The notes under the pieces are model-generated. The model ran no database searches, was not told the DNA's origin, and saw only the letters and a program-made list of their open reading frames with translations. This document shows positions 18,159-26,917 of a stretch of 55,766 bases of DNA, in pieces. The position numbers and the translations under genes are program-made. The stretch covers positions 1 through 55,766 of the forward strand of contig CALQLF020000009.1 in NCBI GenBank assembly GCA_943331345.2. Direction: 5' to 3'. This DNA is from Candidatus Planktophila lacus (GTDB lineage: Bacteria; Pseudomonadota; Gammaproteobacteria; Steroidobacterales; Steroidobacteraceae). The first letter of the stretch is position 1. The number at the start of each line of letters is the position of its first letter.

Positions 18159-19208
18159 TCAGTCGTCTACAGCAACCAGTATCCCGGCAGGCGGCTCAGT
18201 ACCCGTGGTACCACCCAACTCAGCGGCGCTCACAGGAAACTGTTGCACCACACCTACATGCTGGCCCGCCAAGGGTACCTGTGGCGTACGGTTAATGCCG
18301 AACGAGAAAACGTCCGGGCGTGAATAATGCCCGGCGGCGTCCGCAAAGTACTTGGCAAAAGCGATGATGCCGAGGTCAAGGTCCGCATACAACACGGCTT
18401 CTTCGTCACGGTGCGGCGGCGCCAACCACTTGCCGTCCGGCCCCATGAAGCCTGTAAGCCCACCACCAAGCGACGGCGCATCGAGCCCAGCCGGAACGCC
18501 CAAGCGATCGATGACTTCCTGGCTCACCCGCCCCTGTACTACCACCACGTAAGTCTGGGCGCAGATGGCATGAGCACTGGCCAGCGTGGTCGAGTAGTGA
18601 TCGAAATTCCCGGCGTTGGGGTCGGCATGGGTAGCGCTGATAGCCGGCCACGCAGAGATATGAATTTGCTCGCCCAGCGCAGCCAGCGCATAACGCGCCA
18701 GGTCCATACTGTGTTCGAAACAAATAAGCCCGCCTACTTTCGCGAACCCCGTGTCCACCACGAAGACGTCGCGACCATCGCCTCGCCCCCAGACCGTCCT
18801 CTCGGCATTCGTCGGATGCAGCTTGCGGTGACGCGCGACCAACTCGCCACCCGGTGAAAAATAAGCTTGGGTGTTGTAGAGCGTGCCACCGTCGCGCTCG
18901 TCAACGCCGAGGACCACCCACACCCCTGCGGCACGTGCCGCCTCGCCAATCCGCCTTGACTCCTTGCTCGGGAGTTCGATGGAGTTGTGATACAGCTCGG
19001 CGAATAGAGGTGCCCCGTACTTGGTGGTGTGCGACCAGATCCAATACGGGTAGCCAGGCAGGTACGTTTCGGGGAAAGCGACTAGCTTCGCGCCATTGCG
19101 GCCTGCCTCGAGAATCAGTTCACAGGTTCTTTCTACGCCGGCCTGAAGGTCGAGAAACGGCGCGGCGCCGTGGACGGCGGCAACCTTCGCGATGTTCGAT
19201 GCGCTCAT
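18159..19208 (-). CDS. Nitrilase (carbon-nitrogen hydrolase family)
   Basis: A 349-aa cytoplasmic nitrilase that would hydrolyse a nitrile to a carboxylic acid and ammonia. The Glu47-Lys129-Cys163 triad is intact: FPETYLPGYP, HRKLHPTNAER, LICFEH. The WSHTTKYGAPLFAELYHNSI and HISAWPAIS segments are typical of true nitrilases rather than amidases; Cys is followed by Phe instead of the more usual Trp. A GAGGAGCAG element before the ATG gives an SD. It is the first gene of the nitrilase, RutB-like, LysR unit. Whether the substrate is aliphatic or aromatic cannot be read from the sequence. Confidence 0.9.
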   Translation of the reverse strand: MSASNIAKVAAVHGAAPFLDLQAGVERTCELILEAGRNGAKLVAFPETYLPGYPYWIWSHTTKYGAPLFAELYHNSIELPSKESRRIGEAARAAGVWVVLGVDERDGGTLYNTQAYFSPGGELVARHRKLHPTNAERTVWGRGDGRDVFVVDTGFAKVGGLICFEHSMDLARYALAALGEQIHISAWPAISATHADPNAGNFDHYSTTLASAHAICAQTYVVVVQGRVSQEVIDRLGVPAGLDAPSLGGGLTGFMGPDGKWLAPPHRDEEAVLYADLDLGIIAFAKYFADAAGHYSRPDVFSFGINRTPQVPLAGQHVGVVQQFPVSAAELGGTTGTEPPAGILVAVDD

Positions 19209-19263
19209 GGACTGCTCCTCGGGATGCCTTCAACCCGAACAGCATAACGCGAGTCAGCCGACC

Positions 19264-20814
19264 TCAGCGCGGCTTCCCGTATTCATGCATCACCTGCGGC
19301 ATGGGCAAGGCCTCAAGCGGTGCCTGAATCTCCAGCGGCAACTGCACCGGGGGGCCGCCGCCCAAGCTGTTCTCCATGCCGTACCAGAACGGGGCCGCGG
19401 TATCGACCACGCCGCGAATGGGCCGAACAATGCGCGGCGTAATCGACAAGACAATCTCGGTCTTTTCGCCGTCCTTCTTCTTGGTACCAAATAATCTGCC
19501 CAACAAGGGAATGTCGCCGAGGCCGGGGATGCGGTCGGCCGTGCCACGTTCGGTGTCGCTGATCAAGCCGCCGAGAATTTGCGTCTCGCCATTCTTCAAG
19601 CGCAAGGAAGTGGTCGCGGTGCGAGTGCCCATCTGGTAGGCCAAGGTTCCCGAAACCGCCGAGGTCACTTCCTTGATGATGGAACTCACCTCGAGATTGA
19701 TCCGCATGGAGACATCGCCGTCCCGGTAGATGGTGGGCTCCACATCCAGCGTCAAGCCGGCGTCCACATACTGCACACTGCCGGTGACTACCGGTTGCAG
19801 CGACGTTGCCGTGACGGTATTCGTGATGACCGGAACGCGAGTACCGATGAGAATGCGCGCCTTTTCATGGTTGCGCGCGCGAATGCGCGGGCTGGCCAGC
19901 AAATTGCTGTTGCTTAGCACTCGCTTGAAATCGACCGTGACAGGTACGTTCGATATCTGCAAAGTGTTGGAGTTCTGGTACTGGAGGTCGGCCATCACCA
20001 GGTTCTGCCCGGCCAATGCCGTCGGCGTTGCGGTGACCAACTCCGGGTACCGAATGCCCAATTGCTCCAAGCGCCCGCGCGATATTTCCAGCACCTCCAG
20101 CTCCATCATCACTTCGGCCTCGGGCACATCCAGCGACGAGAGCAAGCGTCGCGCCATCTCGATGGTCTCCGGCGTATCGCGGATGAGCACGGCCGAAGAC
20201 ACATCGTCTACATACAAGGTGCGAACATTCAACATGGTGCGCAGCATCTCCGCTGCCTTGCGCGGATCAATGTTGGTCAAGTAAAAGGTTTGGACCATCT
20301 GCTGCTGGTAGTCGCGCTGTTTCTCCAGCGTATTCGGGTAGACGACCACCATGTTGTCGGACAGCACTTGCCGCGCCAATTGCAACTGCACCAGCACCAG
20401 ATCCATGGCAGCAGCCACGGGTAACCGTTCCGCCACGAGTGTCACCGATCGCTCCTGCTTCACCGCATCATCGAAGATAAAACGCACCCCGGTCTGTTGG
20501 GTTAACACCCCGAATACCTCACGGAGCGAAACGTTGGACACGTCCAGAGAAACGACTTTTCCGCCCAGCACTCGCAAGGAAAATGGCGTGGCTGGTGGCG
20601 GCACTGCAGGGGACTGTGCAGGGATGGAACCACCGGGATAGCTGAAGGTGTCCATCAGTGCCGCTGTCGGCGGCGGCACCTGTAAGGGCGGCACCGGCTC
20701 CAAGCCCGCGGTTGGGTGGAGGACAGAGTCGTGGATGCTGCCTCCACCCGTACACCCCGCCAGTGCTGCACCTAGTGTGCAGCCCACCAGCCAGCGGGGT
20801 GTTCGGTGACGCAC
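19264..20814 (-). CDS. Secretin, lipoprotein of the type II/MSHA pilus superfamily
   Basis: An outer-membrane secretin channel of 516 aa. From the GTG at 20814 the N-terminus is a lipoprotein signal with lipobox LAGC (Cys21). A proline-rich stretch follows, then an STN-type domain (FSLRVLGGKVVSLDVSNVSL), an N-domain (TFYLTNIDPRKAAEMLRTML), and the secretin C-domain with VPVITNT and the closing GGLISDTERGTADRIPGLGDIPLLGRLFG block. It resembles MshL/PilQ/GspD. The open frame reaches 20877 inside the glycanase gene, so the start is not certain; the SD before GTG is close (AGGG 2 nt away). No other secretion or pilus gene is in the window. It follows the GH5 gene by 4 nt. Confidence 0.85.
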   Translation of the reverse strand: MRHRTPRWLVGCTLGAALAGCTGGGSIHDSVLHPTAGLEPVPPLQVPPPTAALMDTFSYPGGSIPAQSPAVPPPATPFSLRVLGGKVVSLDVSNVSLREVFGVLTQQTGVRFIFDDAVKQERSVTLVAERLPVAAAMDLVLVQLQLARQVLSDNMVVVYPNTLEKQRDYQQQMVQTFYLTNIDPRKAAEMLRTMLNVRTLYVDDVSSAVLIRDTPETIEMARRLLSSLDVPEAEVMMELEVLEISRGRLEQLGIRYPELVTATPTALAGQNLVMADLQYQNSNTLQISNVPVTVDFKRVLSNSNLLASPRIRARNHEKARILIGTRVPVITNTVTATSLQPVVTGSVQYVDAGLTLDVEPTIYRDGDVSMRINLEVSSIIKEVTSAVSGTLAYQMGTRTATTSLRLKNGETQILGGLISDTERGTADRIPGLGDIPLLGRLFGTKKKDGEKTEIVLSITPRIVRPIRGVVDTAAPFWYGMENSLGGGPPVQLPLEIQAPLEALPMPQVMHEYGKPR

Positions 20815-20818
20815 GGCC

Positions 20819-22729
20819 CTAGCGGACCGTGAATGGGGTCGGGGTATAAACCACGCCCGTGTTGGAGTAGAGCCCAATCGCTGCCGTGGTGGCTCCGGCC
20901 GGCAACACCAGCACCAACCGCGAGTCGCTGAGCACGCTCACCTTGATGTTGGTCGCCGTGCCCACCGAGGCGTACTTCACGCTACTGAGCCCGCGACCAC
21001 CGATAGTAATCTTCGTGCCTACGCCACCCGCCCAAGGGCTGAAACTGGTAATGGCCAACACGGTCGGGTCGAAGCGGATTCCCTGCACCGTGAACGAAGT
21101 GGCGCTCCAGGACTGGTATTTCGGGTTGAACAGACCAATGGCGCCGGTGGTTGCCTCAGCCGGCACAGTCACCTGCACCTGCGCATCACTCAGCACCTTC
21201 ACCTTGGCGTTCAGGGCCTTGCCAATCTTGGCGTAAGCCAACCCCGTGAATCCCCGACCGTTCATGGTGACCACGGTGCCTACCGGGCCCGCACTCGGCG
21301 CGAAGTTCTGAATGTAGGGCTGCGCATAGGTGCCAACGGGCAGCGGCGGCGGCGGCGGAACCGGGGTCGGCGTCGGAGTGGGAGTCGGGGTCGGGGTTGG
21401 CGTCGGCACCGGGACCGGCACAGGAACCGGGACCGGCGTCGGAATGGGCGTGGCACCAGGCGCCGTTCCCCACAACTTGCGCAGCAGCGCCATCTTGTCT
21501 TCGCGGACTGCAAGCTTGTCGTCCAAGATGCCGCCCGTGTCGCCGCTGTTGGGCGTATAGCACCAGTAGAAGGTACTGCGCATGTTCTTGGAGATGAGGT
21601 AGTCCACCAAGGTGTTCTGCCAAATGATATCCAACGCACCGCCAGTGCCGTTGCCGTACTTGCCGCCCCACTCTCCGAGTACCACCGGGTGCGTGGTAGA
21701 AAACTTGCCGAACAGCGTCTCCCACTGCACGGCCAAGTTCGTCGGATAAATGGGTGCGGTAAACGTGGACTTCATGAACACGTCCGGTCCATACGTATGG
21801 GGCGACAGCACCAGCTTGTATGCCGGAATATTCAACGGCTGATATGCCTGTGGTTGGAAGTCTTCGCCCCAGTTCATCGGCAGCCGCGAATCTTCGCGGC
21901 CATCCCAGTTGCCGTTGATGCCCTCCACGAAGATAAGCAAGCGCGGATTGGCAGCGAGGATGGCAGCAGCGGCCTGCTCGACTGCCGGCTTCCAGTAGTT
22001 GGCACTGTTGGTCATGTTCGGGTCGCCAGCGGCCCAACGCACTACGCCATAGGGCTCGTTGAACACGTCGATGCCCATAAACATCGGTAGCGCCGCATAG
22101 CGGTTCGCCACGAACACCAGGTCACGTACCCAGTTGTCCTGCGTGTAGGCCTGCTTGTTGTAGATGAGATAGAAGTCCGCGGGGTTCGTGACGAACCAGG
22201 TCTGGTAGCCGCCTTTGGTGGAGATGCCATGCATGTCCAGCAGCACGTACAGCCCTTGTCGATTGGCCTCGGCCATCCACAAGTCGAGTACCTGCAGCGG
22301 CGTCTTGCCAATCAGCTCCGCGTTCTTGTTGGGCTCCATGTAGCTCAGCGTATTGACGGGGGTGGTCACGTAGAGCGTGTCGGGCGCAATGGGTACGCGC
22401 ACGGCATTGAAGCCCAGCGCCTTGATCTGCGCTATCTGCTCTTTCCAGCCCATGGACCACAGATACTGCGGCTGCATGATGGGCGTGTTGAAGCCGAAGT
22501 GGTTGATGCCACGCAACTGAATCTCGCGGTTCGAATCGTCGTAAAGACGTCCGCCCTGAGCAAAGTAGCCAGCGGCACTCGCGGGACCCGCAAGAATGAG
22601 TCCCAGCGTTGTGACAAGAGCGAAACTCGCGAGTTCGCGGCAACGCCGCGGGAACGCCCGGAGCGCATCGCGAAGCGACGCTCTGGACAAGGCATGGCGC
22701 AAGGCCATGAAAGAGGACACGTGGTACAT
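20819..22729 (-). CDS. Secreted GH5-family glycanase with two IPT/TIG domains
   Basis: A 636-aa secreted glycoside hydrolase. A long-n-region signal peptide ends near ASA (residue 52). The catalytic GH5 domain (about 55-415) has RGINHFGF, NAVRVPI, acid/base Glu225 in DVFNEP, HTYGPD and nucleophile Glu353 in LGEWGGKYG. A Pro/Val/Thr linker (about 425-465, encoded by a GC-rich microsatellite at 21366-21440) leads to two IPT/TIG immunoglobulin-like repeats, each with SAGPVGT/AGGVGT-type and ATTGAIGLF/ATTAAIGLY motifs. Likely an endo-beta-1,4-glucanase or relative. GGGAG sits 6 nt before the ATG at 22729. Coupled to the secretin gene, so the two may be secreted or act together; it also borders the polysaccharide region. 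Confidence 0.88.
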   Translation of the reverse strand: MYHVSSFMALRHALSRASLRDALRAFPRRCRELASFALVTTLGLILAGPASAAGYFAQGGRLYDDSNREIQLRGINHFGFNTPIMQPQYLWSMGWKEQIAQIKALGFNAVRVPIAPDTLYVTTPVNTLSYMEPNKNAELIGKTPLQVLDLWMAEANRQGLYVLLDMHGISTKGGYQTWFVTNPADFYLIYNKQAYTQDNWVRDLVFVANRYAALPMFMGIDVFNEPYGVVRWAAGDPNMTNSANYWKPAVEQAAAAILAANPRLLIFVEGINGNWDGREDSRLPMNWGEDFQPQAYQPLNIPAYKLVLSPHTYGPDVFMKSTFTAPIYPTNLAVQWETLFGKFSTTHPVVLGEWGGKYGNGTGGALDIIWQNTLVDYLISKNMRSTFYWCYTPNSGDTGGILDDKLAVREDKMALLRKLWGTAPGATPIPTPVPVPVPVPVPTPTPTPTPTPTPTPVPPPPPLPVGTYAQPYIQNFAPSAGPVGTVVTMNGRGFTGLAYAKIGKALNAKVKVLSDAQVQVTVPAEATTGAIGLFNPKYQSWSATSFTVQGIRFDPTVLAITSFSPWAGGVGTKITIGGRGLSSVKYASVGTATNIKVSVLSDSRLVLVLPAGATTAAIGLYSNTGVVYTPTPFTVR

Positions 22730-22926
22730 GACAGACTCCCGAGGAAACAATATCCAGTGGCGGCAACCTACGCCCGCGGCGTAGCCGTGGTCGGTTCGCA
22801 CGGACACGCTTTCTGGGATGGAACCGTCCGACCGCCGGAAACTGCGACCCACGTACAGGCTGCGGGCGGCGCGGGCAGGTACGCTTGCCCCGGTATCTGG
22901 TCGCCCCCGGCCAGGGCAGTGGTCAA
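22730..22926. other. Divergent intergenic region between glycanase and flippase
   Basis: About 200 nt that must carry promoters in both directions. I see no strong consensus promoter, repeat or small gene. Confidence 0.4.
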
Positions 22927-24372
22927 GTGCGCAAGAAAATCCTCATCCAGTTCCTGGTCTCGAACCTGTCGACGGTGGCGACCTTCGCCCTGACGGTCGT
23001 CTTGTCGCGCCTGCTCACCCCGGGCGAGATTGGCCTGTTTTCCATGGGCGCCGTGCTGGTGGGTTTTTCCCACGTGTTCCGCGACTTCGGCGTCGCCAGT
23101 TACATCAAACGCCAACCAGTGCTATCGCCAGAAGTGCTGCGCCCGGCAGCCGGATTGCTCTACACCACCTGCTGGAGCATGGCGGCGCTACTCTTCTTCG
23201 GCTCCAACCTCTGGGCACAGTTCCTCGGGCATGCTGAAGTGGCCAAGGTAGTCCGGGTGCTCGCCATCGGCTTCCTATTCATTCCCTTCGGTGCCTTGCC
23301 ACAAGCGGTGCTGGGGCGCGAAATGCGTATCGAGATCTCGGCATACGTCACCCTCACCGCCGCTGCCGCCTATGTCACGGCGTCCATCCTCTTTGCGCGC
23401 GCCGGCTTCGGCTACATGACCATGCCGTGGGCAAATCTGGTCAACATCCTCGTCACCGGCATCGGCTTCCAGTTAGCCAAGCCGGCCGGCGTCGACACCC
23501 GCCCCGTCTTCCATGGCTGGGGACGCGTCATCGGCTTCGGTAGCGGTGCCGTTCTGGAACCAGCGCTGAAAGCACTCGATGCCAGCCTGCCCGATGTCCT
23601 GCTCGGTCGCATGGCGACACCGCGCCTGGTCGGCCTGCACAGCCGCGCCAACTCCACGGTCGGCATGATCAATACCGCCATCGGCCCGTCCGTGCAGTAC
23701 TTTGCGCTGCCTTATCTGGCCAAGAAATTCCATGAACAAGCGCCACTCGGCGACGAGATTCGTCGTGGCATGGCGCTGCTTACGGGCATCATCTGGCCTG
23801 CGCTCGCCTTCACGGCCAGTCTGGCGACGGCCATCGTCACCTTTCTCTACGGCTCCCAGTGGGTGCCTTCGGCAGTCGCCATTCCTTGGCTTTGCCTCGC
23901 CGCAGCGTCAGCGTGTTGGTTCTCTTTGGTGGCGCCCGCTCTTACGGGCATGGGCCGTCCCTATCTCGCTGCGCTTCCCTTGGCCATTTCAGTCACTGGC
24001 AAGGCCTGCCTCGCCTATGCCCTCTATGACGGTACCTTGGGTGGCTTCGCGCGGGGCATGGGCTTCGGTGAACTGCTGTCCATTCCGTTCTATCTCTGGC
24101 TACTACAGCGCTTCGTACACGTCAGCCCACAGTCCTACCTGCGCGCCGCCTTGCCTTCCGCTGGCGTTGGGCTGGCGGTTGCCGCTACTTGCGCTGCAGT
24201 CACCCACTGGCTGCCCAGCGGTACTGCTTTGCCGGTGTTGCTCCTCGTGGCCGTGGTGAGCTGTTTCCTCGTCTGGCTGCTTACTGGCAAATGGCTACAG
24301 CTCGCCGCCATCACCGAACTGCATTCGCTGCTGGTCGCACGCCGCCCACCGGAAAGCACTGCGAAGCTATGA
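22927..24372 (+). CDS. Wzx-like polysaccharide flippase (MOP superfamily)
   Basis: A 481-aa inner-membrane protein with about 12-14 hydrophobic segments. It begins KKILIQFLVSNLSTVATFALTVVLSRLLTPGEIGLFSM, the usual opening of lipopolysaccharide/EPS repeat-unit flippases. It would move undecaprenyl-linked oligosaccharide across the inner membrane. The frame opens at 22885, but the GTG at 22927 gives the family N-terminus and has AGGG nearby. Its stop overlaps the next gene as ATGA, so it is the first gene of a flippase, pyruvyl transferase, GT2 operon. Confidence 0.85.
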   Translation: MRKKILIQFLVSNLSTVATFALTVVLSRLLTPGEIGLFSMGAVLVGFSHVFRDFGVASYIKRQPVLSPEVLRPAAGLLYTTCWSMAALLFFGSNLWAQFLGHAEVAKVVRVLAIGFLFIPFGALPQAVLGREMRIEISAYVTLTAAAAYVTASILFARAGFGYMTMPWANLVNILVTGIGFQLAKPAGVDTRPVFHGWGRVIGFGSGAVLEPALKALDASLPDVLLGRMATPRLVGLHSRANSTVGMINTAIGPSVQYFALPYLAKKFHEQAPLGDEIRRGMALLTGIIWPALAFTASLATAIVTFLYGSQWVPSAVAIPWLCLAAASACWFSLVAPALTGMGRPYLAALPLAISVTGKACLAYALYDGTLGGFARGMGFGELLSIPFYLWLLQRFVHVSPQSYLRAALPSAGVGLAVAATCAAVTHWLPSGTALPVLLLVAVVSCFLVWLLTGKWLQLAAITELHSLLVARRPPESTAKL

Positions 24373-25610
24373 GTCCTCCATTCTCTTCGCCGCAGTTCGT
24401 GCCACAAACGTTGGTCGCCTATGGTGCCGCTGCGGAGCGCCCCGCAAGACCCAGCACTGCCTGGCGCCTGCGCGAATGGGCGCGGCGGGAGTTCTATGCG
24501 CAGCGTGCCCTTGCCGCCATACGCCGTACCGGCCACCTGCCTGCACTGGTTTACCACGACCATAGCTGCGATTGGTTCGTGAACCATGGCGATGTGGCCA
24601 TTGCCGACACGCTGGTGAACCATGTCGTTCCGCGCGGTCGGGTTCACGTGGAACGCCGCAACTGGCGACCCGCAGGCAGTACTGGCTGGCTTGATGAAAT
24701 GACCACCCCTCTAACCATCATGGTTTGTGGTGGTGGTTACGTGTTTCTGGATGCCGCTGGCAAGTTGTCACCGCGATTGGCTTCAGATCTCGCCGAGTTC
24801 CGTCGCAAAGGCGCGGCGTTTGGCTTGGTGGGCGTCGGCGTGAACCAGTTGACGGAAAATGCCACGCGCCGCGACCTGCAGCCCGACGCTGGAGACATGG
24901 ACACCCTTCTGGGTCTTTTTGGCGAGGCCGCCTTCGCCAGCGTGCGCGATACGGCCACTCAGGAGTACATCCGCCGCGCCACAGGTCTTGAGATACCCCT
25001 CAGTGGAGACCCGGCGCTATTCATGCTGGACCCCGACCACCAAACGGCGCAACGGCCTCACCATGGTCAACGCTTGCAGGTCGGCCTTAGCTTGCCTTTC
25101 CACGGCGCCGTGGTGGACCGCCACCTCAACCGCTGCCTGCCGGCTATCGTCGCTGCCCTACGGGAAACACAAGTCAGCCTGAATTGTGATTTCCACTACT
25201 TTGCCCACTTCGACAGCGAACACGTATTGCCGCGCCTCCTGGCACAGTTCGGCCTGCATTTCACGGTACATGGCGGCAGTGTTCCTGCCCTGCTGCAGGG
25301 CTACGGGCAGTTGGACGCACACATCGGCGGCATGCTGCATTCCTGCATTCTGGCAACCAACCACAACGTGCCCTTGATTGGCCTCGCCTACGACGCCAAG
25401 CACGCAGGACTATTCAATGTGCTCGGTCTGCCAGAGCAAAAGCTGGACATGGACCCGGACGCTCTTCGGGAACTGCCAGCGCTGCTCTCATCCACCCTGC
25501 AGCGAGGCAACTTCATCGCCGCACAGTTGCTGCGCGCACGCCGTTCCCTGTTGGTTCCCTATCGGCAGGTCATCGCCAAAGCACAAGCACAGCTAGGCGT
25601 ACAACCATGA
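24369..25610 (+). CDS. Polysaccharide pyruvyl transferase family protein
   Basis: A 413-aa enzyme resembling the CsaB/WcaK/AmsJ family, which adds pyruvate ketals to sugars or cell-wall polymers. Typical signs are the N-terminal NHGDVAIADTL (glycosyltransferase-like fold), VCGGGYVFLD, the EYIRRATGLEIPLSGDPALFM block (VxxVxDPA-type), and near the C-terminus DAHIGGMLHSCILATNHNVPLIGLAYDAKH, with HIGG-LHS matching the family's R/H-hH-like end motif. The ATG at 24369 overlaps the flippase stop. The open frame further upstream is a shadow of the flippase gene. Confidence 0.8.
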   Translation: MSPPFSSPQFVPQTLVAYGAAAERPARPSTAWRLREWARREFYAQRALAAIRRTGHLPALVYHDHSCDWFVNHGDVAIADTLVNHVVPRGRVHVERRNWRPAGSTGWLDEMTTPLTIMVCGGGYVFLDAAGKLSPRLASDLAEFRRKGAAFGLVGVGVNQLTENATRRDLQPDAGDMDTLLGLFGEAAFASVRDTATQEYIRRATGLEIPLSGDPALFMLDPDHQTAQRPHHGQRLQVGLSLPFHGAVVDRHLNRCLPAIVAALRETQVSLNCDFHYFAHFDSEHVLPRLLAQFGLHFTVHGGSVPALLQGYGQLDAHIGGMLHSCILATNHNVPLIGLAYDAKHAGLFNVLGLPEQKLDMDPDALRELPALLSSTLQRGNFIAAQLLRARRSLLVPYRQVIAKAQAQLGVQP

Positions 25611-26554
25611 ACCAGGCACCGTGCGTTTCGTGCGTCATGCCCGTGCGCAATGGGCGTGCCTTCATCCAGGAGGCTGTCACCAGCATCCTGTCACAGGATT
25701 ACCAAGACTTAGAACTACTGGTGATTGACGACGGCTCCAGTGATTGGGACTACCGAGAACTGGAGCAGCAGGACTCCCGAGTGCGGGTAATCCGCCTTGA
25801 AGGCCGCGGCGTTTCATTTGCTCGTAACACTGGCATTGCGGCGGCACGCGGCCGCTATATCGCTTTCCTGGACGCCGATGATTACTGGTTTCCCGGCAAG
25901 CTGGGCGCGCAGGTGCGTTACTTCGAAAACCATCCCGAAGCCGGGGTGGTATTTGGTGGGTTTGTGCGCTGGTACCCCGATACAACCGGGCATTTCACGC
26001 CACCCGCCACGCTCGCCCACGACTGCAGCCAGACAACCAAAGCTAACCCGGAACGCTCTGGATGGCTCTATTCAAGGCTGTTGCAGGGCCTGCTGGTCGG
26101 CATGAATACGGCCGTAGTGCGGCGTGAGCTACTGGAGCGCATAGGCGGCTTCGATACTGCCCGGCGGCTAGGGGAAGACTACGACCTGTGGCTACGCGCC
26201 TCGCAGGTCACCGAACTGCACGCGCTGGCCGATACCTTGGCGCTGTACCGCATTCATTCGGCCAGCGCCATGCACAGGCCGGAAGAGCGCAACGGCCTGG
26301 CAGAACTACTGGTAAGCGCCAAAGAACGCTGGGGGCTGGGCAACGCCCAAGGGCCATCGCTACAGCCGGCCGAGTTCGCGTGCCGCCTAGGCCAAGTGCA
26401 CTTCGACCACGGCTACACGCATTATTGGCACGGCAGCGCACGGGTGGCGCAGCGCGAATTCACCGCGGCATTTCTCGCCGGCTTTCGCCGTGGCCGCAGC
26501 GCAGCCTACGTAGCGCTGGCCCTGCTGAAAGCACTGGGCCAGCGGCAGCGTTAA
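25607..26554 (+). CDS. Glycosyltransferase family 2
   Basis: A 315-aa GT-A fold transferase. The N-terminus CVMPVRNGRAFIQEAVTSIL, the nucleotide-binding VIDDGSSD and the metal-binding AFLDADD are intact, and the acceptor region has RRLGEDYDLWLRA (ED-W catalytic-base motif). It should add a sugar to the repeat unit on the cytoplasmic side. The ATG overlaps the pyruvyl transferase stop as ATGA. Its own stop abuts the convergent CDGSH gene with no gap. Confidence 0.9.
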   Translation: MNQAPCVSCVMPVRNGRAFIQEAVTSILSQDYQDLELLVIDDGSSDWDYRELEQQDSRVRVIRLEGRGVSFARNTGIAAARGRYIAFLDADDYWFPGKLGAQVRYFENHPEAGVVFGGFVRWYPDTTGHFTPPATLAHDCSQTTKANPERSGWLYSRLLQGLLVGMNTAVVRRELLERIGGFDTARRLGEDYDLWLRASQVTELHALADTLALYRIHSASAMHRPEERNGLAELLVSAKERWGLGNAQGPSLQPAEFACRLGQVHFDHGYTHYWHGSARVAQREFTAAFLAGFRRGRSAAYVALALLKALGQRQR

Positions 26555-26797
26555 TTAAGGCAATTGGCGATGGCTGCCATCGCACAGAGGCGCCTTCGTG
26601 CTGTGCTTGCAACCGCAGAAATAGGCCTTGCCAGACACTTCCGGGGTGTAGGCCTGCGGCGCAAATTCCGAGCCCTTGTGCGTACCGTCGCAGAACGGCT
26701 GCTTTGTGGACTTGCCACAGGTGCACCAGTAATAGGTCTTGCCGGCCTCCACTTCCACGGGAATGGGGGTGCGGGATGCGATGACGGGGTCGGCCAT
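26555..26797 (-). CDS. Double CDGSH iron-sulfur protein
   Basis: An 80-aa protein with two CDGSH-type 2Fe-2S sites: Cys25, Cys27, Cys36, His40 and Cys61, Cys63, Cys72, His76 (C-x-C-x8-C-D-G-T/S-H). This is the bacterial two-motif (mitoNEET-like) type, thought to serve in redox or iron-sulfur handling. The ATG at 26797 is preferred over the longer frame because AGGAG lies 7 nt upstream. A promoter with TATACT (26832..26827) and TTGTCG 16 nt further lies behind it. It is unrelated in function to its polysaccharide neighbours as far as I can tell. Confidence 0.9.
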   Translation of the reverse strand: MADPVIASRTPIPVEVEAGKTYYWCTCGKSTKQPFCDGTHKGSEFAPQAYTPEVSGKAYFCGCKHSTKAPLCDGSHRQLP

Positions 26798-26826
26798 GTG
26801 AGTTCTCCTGAGTAAACCTACGTTGG

Positions 26827-26854
26827 AGTATAGCCCCCGCGCTCGGACCGACAA
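26827..26854 (-). promoter_or_regulatory. Promoter of the CDGSH gene
   Basis: Minus-strand TTGTCG (26854..26849), 16-nt spacer and TATACT (26832..26827), followed by AGGAG and the ATG at 26797. Confidence 0.5.
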
Positions 26855-26917
26855 TGGCAGCGGGGCATTTGCCTAGGTGAGGCCACGGCCTGCGAGAGGC
26901 AGTTATATACTCCCGCT

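Noticed and set aside
21366-21440. Microsatellite in the glycanase gene as a phase-variation tract
   Set aside because: The units are codon-length multiples encoding a normal Pro-Thr/Pro-Val linker, so length change would not switch the gene off.
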